8,044 nt of DNA from an uncultured Lachnospiraceae bacterium (lineage in GTDB: Bacteria > Bacillota > Clostridia > Lachnospirales > Lachnospiraceae): contig CALEFO010000047.1 of assembly GCA_937877165.1 (NCBI GenBank), positions 1-8,044 on the forward strand, written 5' to 3'. The notes below the pieces were generated by a model, which saw only the letters and a list, made by a program, of their open reading frames with translations, did not search any database and was not told the origin of the DNA. Shown in pieces: positions 1-6,648 of the stretch; positions within the stretch are counted from its first letter, which is position 1, and the number at the start of each line of letters is the position of its first letter. The position numbers were made by a program, and so were the translations under genes.

Positions 1-160
1 CCAGGAGCTTATGAATGTTGAGGTTGGTAACCTCTTCCACAAGACGTCCCGTGGTACCGGTCGCGTAGAGCTCGTTGCGGCTCAGAATTCCGCGATAGGC
101 GATGCAGAAATTCTGCATCAGTTTCTTTTTGGCATCATGCGCAATCAATGCAATATTCAT
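1..160 (-). CDS. mgsA: Methylglyoxal synthase, N-terminal part (cut by left edge)
   Basis: Methylglyoxal synthase converts dihydroxyacetone phosphate to methylglyoxal and phosphate, a cytosolic bypass of lower glycolysis used under phosphate limitation or sugar-phosphate stress. The 53 visible residues begin MNIALIAHDAKKKLM and include the ATGTTGRL segment. The His-Asp pair at residues 8-9 and the TGTTG phosphate-binding loop at residues 34-38 are typical of the family. The catalytic aspartates lie further downstream, outside the window. The ATG at 158-160 overlaps the rodA stop codon (ATGA), and a GGGGG ribosome-binding stretch at 167-171 lies 6 nt upstream inside the rodA tail, so translation is probably coupled to rodA. 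Placement of mgsA after rodA is, from memory, common in Clostridia. The identification is firm; completeness of the gene cannot be judged here. Confidence 0.95.
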   Translation of the reverse strand, partial: MNIALIAHDAKKKLMQNFCIAYRGILSRNELYATGTTGRLVEEVTNLNIHKLL

Positions 161-1314
161 GTCATACCCCCAAAATGAATTCCTTCACTCTTCGATGTCT
201 TCTGCATACTCTGCATTCGTACATTCAGAACGAAACCGATGCCAATATACAGACTCAGCAGACTCGTCAGGCCATAACTTACGAACGGAAGAGGGATTCC
301 GGTGTTCGGCAGTATGCCGGTTGCAACCGCAATGTTCATAAATCCCTGAAATCCGATCCAGGTCCCCACCCCTGTGGCGATGACAACTCCTGCCTCATCT
401 CGCGCACTCCGTGCGATAAAAAAGCACCGGATGGCAATCAGCATCAGCAGAATCACAACAATACTGCTTCCTACGAAGCCGAACTCTTCCCCGATTACCG
501 TAAAAATGAAGTCTGTCTGCGACTCACTGATATAGCCGCTGTTGAGAAGCGAGCTGATTTCATTGGTATTGTATCCTTTGCCCATCAGCTGACCGGAACC
601 GATTGCCATGATGGAATTCATCGTCTGGTATGCGAGTGTTGTCGCATAATCTTCCGGATGAAGCCAGGCAAGAATCCGGCCTCGCTGGTAGTCATTCAGA
701 AGTGTGGACCCCTCCTGCGTCACCAGATTGATGAATACGATTAAGGAAGGAATCGTAACAACCAGAATGCCTGTCACCAGCCGGTAGCTCAGTCCGCAGA
801 CAAACAGGATCACGGCAATGATGATGAATACCATAATCGTGGTCGACAGATCCGGCTCCTTGTAGATCAAAAGAAGCGGCGGAACTGCCAGCAGCAGGCA
901 CAGAGAAATCCATACATACTGCTTCATTCTGCTCTTATATGTCATGATAAACTTCGCATAAAATAAAATCAATAATATTTTGGCGAACTCGGAAGGCTGG
1001 ATCTGCATGCCGACATTGATCCAGCGGGTCGCGTCATCGCGGGACACGCCAAGAGGCGTGAAGATCAGTGCCAGCAGGATGATGGAGAGCAGATAATAAA
1101 GCCACGAAAACCGCACCACTCTCCGGTAGTCCAGACCGGACAGAACAATGGCAACCACAAGGCCGAGAATCATACCCTCAATCTGCTTGCCCTGCAGGTC
1201 ATGCTCCGCAGATCCGATCGCCGCGACGCCGATGCCGTTCAGAAGCGCGATTAGTGCCAGCAGGATAAAATCAAGATGCTTTGGTGCAAACGTCTGAAAT
1301 AAGCGATGTCTCAT
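157..1314 (-). CDS. rodA: RodA, SEDS-family peptidoglycan glycosyltransferase
   Basis: RodA is a polytopic membrane enzyme that polymerises lipid II into glycan strands during side-wall growth, paired with a class B PBP. The 385-residue protein has the normal length and about ten hydrophobic segments. Visible SEDS motifs are QPSEF (106-110), EPDLST (153-158), SQTDFIF with the presumed essential Asp268, and PFVSYG (343-348) near the C-terminus. The upstream PBP2 in the same operon is its expected partner and favours RodA over FtsW. The chosen ATG at 1312-1314 is odd: a ribosome-binding-like GAAAGGA directly abuts it with no spacer, and no in-frame alternative with better spacing is visible. 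The 3' end overlaps mgsA by 4 nt and encodes its ribosome-binding site. A 56-nt gap containing a hairpin separates it from minC. Confidence 0.95.
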   Translation of the reverse strand: MRHRLFQTFAPKHLDFILLALIALLNGIGVAAIGSAEHDLQGKQIEGMILGLVVAIVLSGLDYRRVVRFSWLYYLLSIILLALIFTPLGVSRDDATRWINVGMQIQPSEFAKILLILFYAKFIMTYKSRMKQYVWISLCLLLAVPPLLLIYKEPDLSTTIMVFIIIAVILFVCGLSYRLVTGILVVTIPSLIVFINLVTQEGSTLLNDYQRGRILAWLHPEDYATTLAYQTMNSIMAIGSGQLMGKGYNTNEISSLLNSGYISESQTDFIFTVIGEEFGFVGSSIVVILLMLIAIRCFFIARSARDEAGVVIATGVGTWIGFQGFMNIAVATGILPNTGIPLPFVSYGLTSLLSLYIGIGFVLNVRMQSMQKTSKSEGIHFGGMT

Positions 1315-1336
1315 TCCTTTCGGTAATACCCTTTCT

Positions 1337-1358
1337 GAAGGCTCTTAGGACAGCCTTC
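1337..1358 (-). other. Hairpin in the minC-rodA spacer
   Basis: On the coding strand GAAGGCT is followed by an 8-nt loop and AGCCTTC, a perfect 7-bp stem located 12 nt after the minC stop and 22 nt before the rodA start. No run of T follows on either strand, so it does not look like an intrinsic terminator. It could act in mRNA processing or stability, or be chance. The inverted repeat is seen directly; any function is inference. Confidence 0.4.
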
Positions 1359-1370
1359 GAACAAAGAGAC

Positions 1371-2165
1371 TTATTGCTCTCTGGTGTCCCGGAACAGTGC
1401 CTCCATGTCCTGATCGAACGGGACGATGCAGATTTCCTGCTCCCTGACGGCAGCGATTGCAGGAAGCGCTTTGGAAAAAAGCTTCGTCCTGCCGCGCCAG
1501 ACAACTCCGTCGATGGAGAGCTTTTTCGGACGAAGATCCGAGGAAGCGACAAAATGTCTTCCACTTCCTTCCTCTCCTGCCCGCACCACTCCGCGGACGC
1601 TTCCAAGGACAATGGCGTCCCGAAGCGTTGTGAGTGCAGCGCCTTCTTCGACATTTCCGATGACAATAACCGTGCGCTCCGTCTTATAGATGTCCCCTTC
1701 GTGCAGACTTCGGAGAAGAATCTGGTATTTATTGTTCGAAGCAGTCGCGGAGGAAGCGTCCCTTCTCTGCGTGGTTCCGCTCTCTGGCTGCGTTTCCTTC
1801 TGAAGGCGGATCGGCTGCGTTTCATCCGTGACCTCAGCCATTCTTGCCTGAAGGGACTGCATGCACTGCTCATATGCAAAATTACGTGCCCGCAGGAATG
1901 GTTCGCACCGCGCAGGATCCTCGGAGAAGACACAGACAATGCGGATTCTGGTCTCCTGCTCAATGATGCCGATGACGGTATCCTCTTCCTCTTCAGAGAG
2001 GCGTCGTCCTGCAAATGTCAGCGTAAGTGCTGCGTCCTCAAAAAAGTTCGCAGATTCCCGGAATTTCTCGCGGACATCCTCCAGAAGGGATTCCCAGCTT
2101 TCCGTTTCATCAAGCCGGATCCGCAAACCGTATTTCTCATTTTTAATCAGTACAGAGCTCTTCAT
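1371..2165 (-). CDS. minC: Septum-site inhibitor MinC (divergent)
   Basis: MinC blocks FtsZ assembly away from midcell and is normally recruited to the membrane by MinD. The 264-residue protein shows both expected parts. The N-terminal domain (about 1-80) has the FFEDAALTLTFAGRRLSEEE segment, matching the FtsZ-inhibiting domain. A charged, Q/T/S-rich linker (about 105-145) leads to a C-terminal beta-helix domain (about 147-250) with TVIVIGNVEEGA and AIVLGSVRG repeats. The usual RSGQ-type motif that helps bind MinD is replaced by HEGD near residue 155, and the typical GG before IxVLG is LR. I chose the ATG at 2163-2165 because the conserved domain begins there. The reading frame stays open upstream to 2267, but that part lies in repeats, and neither start has a strong ribosome-binding site. 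minD and minE, which usually follow minC, are absent: rodA comes next. Confidence 0.88.
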   Translation of the reverse strand: MKSSVLIKNEKYGLRIRLDETESWESLLEDVREKFRESANFFEDAALTLTFAGRRLSEEEEDTVIGIIEQETRIRIVCVFSEDPARCEPFLRARNFAYEQCMQSLQARMAEVTDETQPIRLQKETQPESGTTQRRDASSATASNNKYQILLRSLHEGDIYKTERTVIVIGNVEEGAALTTLRDAIVLGSVRGVVRAGEEGSGRHFVASSDLRPKKLSIDGVVWRGRTKLFSKALPAIAAVREQEICIVPFDQDMEALFRDTREQ

Positions 2166-2197
2166 GATTCTGCCATTCCAATCTGGTCTTTCAAACA

Positions 2198-2284
2198 CCG
2201 CGAGGAGAAAATGGTACCGAGAAAATGGCATCGGGCAGGTACGAGTGCCGCGAGGAGAAAATGGCATCGGCCATTTTCGAGTGC
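2198..2284. repeat. Short direct and inverted repeats in the PBP2-minC spacer
   Basis: The 120-nt spacer holds two imperfect 30-nt direct copies, at 2255-2284 and 2219-2248 (period 36, 26 of 30 positions identical), each reading GCACTCG near its start and GATGCCATTTTCTC at its end on the minus strand. A 17-bp exact repeat, CCGCGAGGAGAAAATGG on the plus strand, occurs at 2198-2214 and 2248-2264. GAGAAAATGG occurs three times (2205, 2219, 2255). The block starts one base after the PBP2 stop codon. It may be a degenerate intergenic repeat element or a locally duplicated hairpin; I do not recognise a named family. Confidence 0.75.
2257..2278 (-). other. Hairpin directly after the PBP2 stop
   Basis: On the transcribed strand GAAAATGGC, loop CGAT, and GCCATTTTC form a perfect 9-bp stem with a 4-nt loop, 7 nt after the PBP2 stop codon. 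The only T-rich stretch (TTTTC) lies within the 3' arm and TCCTCGCGG follows, so it is not a standard intrinsic terminator. Partial attenuation, mRNA stabilisation, or being part of a repeat element are all possible. It overlaps the first 30-nt repeat copy. Confidence 0.5.
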
Positions 2285-2285
2285 G

Positions 2286-5180
2286 CTAATCCGAAATCCT
2301 CTCCTCGGTATTCATAGACGAATTCAGAATGTCCTCCAGCGAGGTCACGCCGAAATAGTATTCCAGCACGGCCTCCGTAATCTGCGCCGCGTAGGACGAG
2401 GTGTAGCCGTTTGCCACACGCGTTGCCACGGCGATTTTCGGATTGTTGTACGGCGCATAGCTGATAAACAGCGCGTGGTTCGGCTTGTCTGCAGCTTCCT
2501 GCGCGGTACCGGTCTTACCGGCAACCTCGTAGGGGAAGTCTGAGAAAAAGGACATATTCTGCACAACGCCCCGCATGCCGCTGTGGATCGCGTCCCAGTA
2601 GGAGGAATCCATGTTGATCACATTGCGGACGGTTGCGGAACCTTTCTGAAGAAGCGTTCCGTCAGAGGACTGTACCTTGTCAATCAGTGTCAGATTGTAG
2701 CAGGTTCCGCTGTTGGCAATGGTGGTCACATACCGTGCCAGTCCGACGGTGGTGTAGCTGGCATTACCCTGACCGATGGCGGAACGGACCGCATCCTGAT
2801 TGGAGACCTGCGGCGCGCGCTCTTCAATCTCAATGCCGGATTTCTCGGTAAGGCCGTACATGTCTGCGTATTTGCGGAGCTTCGAGATACCAAGATCCGA
2901 GTTGTAATTGTCTTCCTCATCCAGCCCCAGACGGTACCCCATTTCATAGAAGAAAATATTACAGGAGTGTGTGATTGCGCCTGCAACATTGAGGTTTCCA
3001 TGCATGTTTGGATAAACCCAGCAGCGAGGCTCCGGCTTGCCGATTTTGGTGAAGACGCCCTCACATTTTACAATGCTGGAAAGATCAATGACGCCCTCCA
3101 TCAGCGCTGCAGTGGCGGAGACCGGCTTGAAGGTTGAACCGGGAGCCGTCTCCTCGTAGGTTGCCTTGTTGATGAGAGGCTTCGACAGATCCTTCTGAAG
3201 GGAACTGTAATAATCGGCATCCACGCCGTTTGCCATCATGTTGTTGTCGTAACTGGGATAAGAAACCATGGCGAGCACATCACCGCTGTTTACGTCCGTA
3301 ATGACAATGGAGCCGGAGCACGGGTAGAGATTCAGCTGATCCGGCGTCAGATCCATATTCTTGATCCGGTTCATCATGAAAGTCATCGCGCTCTCCTGCC
3401 CGCTGATGAGATTCCCTGCTTCTTCGTCGGAGACCGAAATCGCCTTCTGCTCAATCAGAATCTCGCAGACCTGTGCCCCGGAGATGGTGTCACTCTGGAT
3501 CATGTAATGAAACAGATGCTTCGTGAAATCCTCATCTTGTTCCAGCTCCTGCAGAATGTACGAGACCAGTGCCTGAAAGGCCTCGGTGCTGGAGGCATAT
3601 TTTTCATCCATACCGATTTTACCGGCGTCCACCCAGTCCTTGGAAATTGCGTAATTCAGGAATTCCGACATGGAGATGACTTCATTGGTGGTCCAGTCAA
3701 TGTAGGTCTCGTCCTCCGTGTCGATGCGGTCGCGCACGAGGACGTCCTGATCCTTGAGCATCTGTACGATATAGCTTTCGTAGTCCTTGTATTCCGTGGA
3801 AAGAACGTTATAGGGCTGCTGGAGCTTTTCCATCTCCTCGCGGAGCTTGGAAAGAGCCGCCTTCTGATAGGATACGAAAGCGGACCAGACCTGCTTTTCC
3901 GTGGTTTTGGCGTCATCGGCCTGCAGATGCGAAAGATCGATGATGTTGTTGTTGAACATCTGGAAATAGACATCATAGATGGGGATCATGATGTCCGAGC
4001 TGTCCTCGTTTTCTCCCATGTCGTAGGTCTTGGCATCGATGATCCGGTCGTAAACGATGTCTGCGAGCTTCCGCTCCAGAATGTCCTGCGCCGCGATCTG
4101 AAGGTCGTGGTCAATGGTGAGATAGACATCATTTCCCGCCGTTGGTGCGACATAGTTGCTGGTTTCAAGCTCGTTTCCCAGATTGTCAACATAAACGGTC
4201 TCCGATCCCTTGGTTCCCTGGAGCTTGGTTTCAAACGCGGATTCGATACCGGATTTGCCGACTACGTCGCTGCTTGTGTAGGACGGATTCTCCTCCTGCA
4301 GGGTCTTCAGCTCATCGGAGCTGATCCGCCCGGTATAGCCGAGAATCTGGGAAAAATACTCGCTGTCGTTGTATCTGCGAACGGTATCATCCGCGATGTC
4401 AACACCCTCCAGACTGTTCTTGTTCTCAAGAATCGCAGCGACGGTTTTCTCGGAGACATCCTCGGCGACCGTGGTGGAAATGTATTTCTGATAGCTGTTC
4501 AGATTGAGGAGGTAGCGGACCGTGACGAGCTGAAGGAGACGCTGCGGCTCATATCCTTTTTCTGGGACGAAGTCACTCGTTTCATCCGACGGATCCTTGC
4601 GCTCTCCGATCCGGAAGCGCTTTGCAAGGTACCAGACAACGTCGTCGGCTGTCGCACTGGCCTCGTTGGATTCCAGATCGCTGATGTTGGCATGGCCGTA
4701 CACGTCGGCAAGAAAACGGGAAAGCGATGTCCCGGTCACCGTGAAGGCATAGTGGCGGCTGGTCTTATCGTATACGATATTGAAATCCGTTGTGATGGAA
4801 TCCCCGTTTTTCTCGACAAGATCAATGACCTGCCCGATGGTGTCATTCAGCTCCTTATCATGTGCAGAGGAGGATTCCCCAAGGTCGTTCATGATGACGG
4901 AATAGGCGAGCTCGTTGTAGGCAAGAAGCTGTCCGTTCCGGTCATAGATATTGCCTCTTGTGGAAGGAATGGAGACCTCACGCTGGATGCGGAGCTGGAA
5001 GTTGTCCAGATAGTTCTCGCCGTTGACAATCTGCAGAACGAACAGACGGTAAATCAGAACGCTTCCGGTTCCGATTACAACGGCAACCATGATCAAGGTG
5101 CGGAGATTGATTTTCCGAAAGAAATCACTCCGAAAGAAACTTGCGATATGGTCATAAATGCGATAAAGAAAGTCAATCAT
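2286..5180 (-). CDS. mrdA: Penicillin-binding protein 2 (class B, elongation transpeptidase) with a large insertion
   Basis: This membrane-anchored D,D-transpeptidase crosslinks new glycan strands made by RodA. A single transmembrane segment (about 28-50) is followed by a pedestal/dimerisation domain beginning near STRGNIYDRNG (73-83) and running to about 320. The transpeptidase domain has the three active-site motifs: S682-T-F-K685 in APGSTFKP, S739-C-N741, and K889-T-G891. At 964 residues it is far longer than the roughly 600-700 of typical PBP2. The excess is mainly an acidic, helix-like insert of about 250 residues (about 373-621), between LTIDHDLQIAAQDI and GSIVITDVNSGDVLAMVSYPS, where most homologues have some 20 residues. 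I recall similar long forms in Lachnospiraceae. The ATG at 5178-5180 comes 16 nt after the mreD stop, and no ribosome-binding site is visible in that gap, so it may depend on coupling with mreD. All catalytic motifs are intact. Together with rodA it forms the elongation synthase pair. Confidence 0.95.
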   Translation of the reverse strand: MIDFLYRIYDHIASFFRSDFFRKINLRTLIMVAVVIGTGSVLIYRLFVLQIVNGENYLDNFQLRIQREVSIPSTRGNIYDRNGQLLAYNELAYSVIMNDLGESSSAHDKELNDTIGQVIDLVEKNGDSITTDFNIVYDKTSRHYAFTVTGTSLSRFLADVYGHANISDLESNEASATADDVVWYLAKRFRIGERKDPSDETSDFVPEKGYEPQRLLQLVTVRYLLNLNSYQKYISTTVAEDVSEKTVAAILENKNSLEGVDIADDTVRRYNDSEYFSQILGYTGRISSDELKTLQEENPSYTSSDVVGKSGIESAFETKLQGTKGSETVYVDNLGNELETSNYVAPTAGNDVYLTIDHDLQIAAQDILERKLADIVYDRIIDAKTYDMGENEDSSDIMIPIYDVYFQMFNNNIIDLSHLQADDAKTTEKQVWSAFVSYQKAALSKLREEMEKLQQPYNVLSTEYKDYESYIVQMLKDQDVLVRDRIDTEDETYIDWTTNEVISMSEFLNYAISKDWVDAGKIGMDEKYASSTEAFQALVSYILQELEQDEDFTKHLFHYMIQSDTISGAQVCEILIEQKAISVSDEEAGNLISGQESAMTFMMNRIKNMDLTPDQLNLYPCSGSIVITDVNSGDVLAMVSYPSYDNNMMANGVDADYYSSLQKDLSKPLINKATYEETAPGSTFKPVSATAALMEGVIDLSSIVKCEGVFTKIGKPEPRCWVYPNMHGNLNVAGAITHSCNIFFYEMGYRLGLDEEDNYNSDLGISKLRKYADMYGLTEKSGIEIEERAPQVSNQDAVRSAIGQGNASYTTVGLARYVTTIANSGTCYNLTLIDKVQSSDGTLLQKGSATVRNVINMDSSYWDAIHSGMRGVVQNMSFFSDFPYEVAGKTGTAQEAADKPNHALFISYAPYNNPKIAVATRVANGYTSSYAAQITEAVLEYYFGVTSLEDILNSSMNTEERISD

Positions 5181-5196
5181 CTGTTTTTGGTGTAAT

Positions 5197-5742
5197 TCAG
5201 GTATTCTTCATTACGGAATTCTGTTCCAGCGCATTCCTTCGTTTCTCATGCATGAACCGGTTATACAGAAAACGAAGGAGCGGATACAGAAGTGTCGCCG
5301 CAAGGAGCGTGTAGACCATCTCCGGGAACAGGCGCTGCAGCAGAAAGTTCTTCAGAAACAAGCGGTTACGCATGGCAAACAGGAAAACGAAGTTCAGAAA
5401 TCCGTATACAAAATCACAAACCGCAATCAGGGACAGCGGGAAAGCCAGATCTTCCACGTAAAGGATTTTCTGGAATTTTCCGGAAAGGTATCCGATCACT
5501 GCGTACACACCGGCCTCAAATCCGATCAGGGGGCCGAAATAGATGTCGCACAAAAGTCCGCAGACCATTCCGATGACCATTCCCTTCCGGTCTCCGAACA
5601 TAAAGCCGTACGCCGCTGCGACAATAATCATCAGATTCGGCGTGATGTCCTGCGTCAGGACCATCGGGAGGATCGAGGTCTGTATGACAAAGCAAAAAAG
5701 AATGATGGCAAATACCAAAAGTACGGTTCGAAATTTCTTCAT
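5197..5742 (-). CDS. mreD: Rod shape-determining protein MreD
   Basis: MreD is a small polytopic membrane protein of the elongasome that works with MreC and MreB to position wall synthesis. The 181-residue length is normal for the family. It begins with a hydrophobic helix (about 5-28), and further hydrophobic segments follow at roughly 35-50, 54-70, 72-90, 98-123 and 140-160. The PNLMIIVAAAYGFMFGDRKG region followed by GLLCDIYFG (62-70) is characteristic. The C-terminal tail is basic and presumably cytosolic. The gene starts 9 nt after the mreC stop. A CAGGA ribosome-binding-like stretch is flush with the ATG at 5740-5742, unusually close. Sequence conservation in MreD is low, so position between mreC and PBP2 supports the call strongly. 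Confidence 0.93.
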   Translation of the reverse strand: MKKFRTVLLVFAIILFCFVIQTSILPMVLTQDITPNLMIIVAAAYGFMFGDRKGMVIGMVCGLLCDIYFGPLIGFEAGVYAVIGYLSGKFQKILYVEDLAFPLSLIAVCDFVYGFLNFVFLFAMRNRLFLKNFLLQRLFPEMVYTLLAATLLYPLLRFLYNRFMHEKRRNALEQNSVMKNT

Positions 5743-5751
5743 TCCTGCAGA

Positions 5752-6648
5752 TTAATTTCCATTTTCTCCGGATTCATCGTCCGTGGTCTGCTTCAGCTCC
5801 TGAATCACAAGAACCGTGTCGAGTCTTGCAAAATCGACGGCCGGTGTGATCCTTCCGGAACGGGTCAGATTGTTGGGATCGGTCCGGATCTCACTAATGT
5901 AGCCAATGAGAATCCCGGGCAGATATTTGTCGCTGATATTGGACGTCACCACGCTGTCGCCGACGTTAACCTTGCCGTCAGGATCCGAAAGCTCAGAGAA
6001 GCTGATCGTTCCGTCAGCATAGAGTGTCAGGCTCCCCGATACAATCAGATTGTCCTGCGTGGAGAGCACCGTCGCCGACACGTTGGAATTGTCATCGATG
6101 ATGGACTGGACTCTCGACCAGTGTTTGCCGATATAGGTAATGCGACCGACAAGCCCGCCGTCTGCCAGAACGTTCATGTCGAGAGCAAGGCCGTCCGCCG
6201 TTCCCTTGTCGATGGCAAAGGAATGATACCAGCTGCCGTTCTCCTTTGCGATGACGCGGCATCCGGTTTTCGGGAAATCCGCGTAGGTCTGATCCAGCTG
6301 ATAGAGCTTCCGCAGCTCTGTCAGTTCGTGCTTCTCCTGCTGGAGTGCATTATTGGTGACGGAAAGCTCTTCGTTCTCGGCCTTCAGGGCCTTGTTCTCT
6401 TCCTGAAGCGTTTTAATGTCGGAGACCAGCTGCTCCCGTTCAATTAGCCACTCTCCCGCTTTGCTGACACCGTCCTGGAATGGGACGATGACATAGTTGG
6501 CAAAGCCGGACAGTGGGCCGTCCAGGATGTCCGTAAAATATGTAGTTAAAATCATGCCAACGCACACGGCGGTGACAAGGAGAAGAAGATACCGCCCCGG
6601 AATGTGCGGATGGAACGGCTCTCTTCGCTTGATGGGGCCTGACGTCAT
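5752..6648 (-). CDS. mreC: Rod shape-determining protein MreC
   Basis: MreC is a bitopic membrane protein that links the cytoplasmic MreB filament to the extracytoplasmic synthases, and binds PBP2 in species where it has been studied. The 298-residue protein has a short basic cytoplasmic tail, one transmembrane segment (about 20-38), a coiled coil rich in Glu, Lys and Leu (about 68-118), and a beta-rich domain (about 128-283). The latter has typical MreC segments, including GLVGRITYIGKHWSRVQSIID (with DDNSNVSA following) and SNISDKYLPGILIGYI. The start codon at 6646-6648 overlaps the mreB stop as ATGA, and GAAGGA lies 8 nt upstream at 6657-6662, a well placed ribosome-binding site. The C-terminal tail (284-298) is acidic and probably disordered. 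Confidence 0.95.
   Translation of the reverse strand: MTSGPIKRREPFHPHIPGRYLLLLVTAVCVGMILTTYFTDILDGPLSGFANYVIVPFQDGVSKAGEWLIEREQLVSDIKTLQEENKALKAENEELSVTNNALQQEKHELTELRKLYQLDQTYADFPKTGCRVIAKENGSWYHSFAIDKGTADGLALDMNVLADGGLVGRITYIGKHWSRVQSIIDDNSNVSATVLSTQDNLIVSGSLTLYADGTISFSELSDPDGKVNVGDSVVTSNISDKYLPGILIGYISEIRTDPNNLTRSGRITPAVDFARLDTVLVIQELKQTTDDESGENGN

Noticed and set aside
2166..2267. A longer MinC start at 2267, giving 298 residues
   Set aside because: The extra 34 residues are translated repeat sequence with no ribosome-binding site before the ATG, and the conserved MinC domain begins at the internal ATG at 2163-2165.
2257..2278. Intrinsic terminator between PBP2 and minC
   Set aside because: The stem is perfect, but it is AT-rich at its base and is not followed by a T-run, and downstream genes seem to belong to the same operon.
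1281..2543. Open frame of 420 codons on the plus strand across rodA, minC and the end of PBP2
   Set aside because: It runs through two spacers and three genes on the opposite strand, and has no family motif.
3507..5195. Open frame of 562 codons on the plus strand, antisense to PBP2
   Set aside because: It lies fully opposite a gene with all its catalytic motifs intact, its translation resembles no family I know, and it looks like a by-product of codon bias in the real gene.
5759..5769. Another copy of the spacer motif GGAGAAAATGG near the end of mreC
   Set aside because: An 11-nt match within coding sequence for the Gly-Glu-Asn-Gly tail, with none of the flanking repeat, is best explained by chance.
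5248..6447. Open frame of 399 codons on the plus strand, antisense to mreD and mreC
   Set aside because: It spans two well-supported genes on the other strand, has no recognisable domain, and its translation is rich in His, Gln and Arg, typical of shadow frames.
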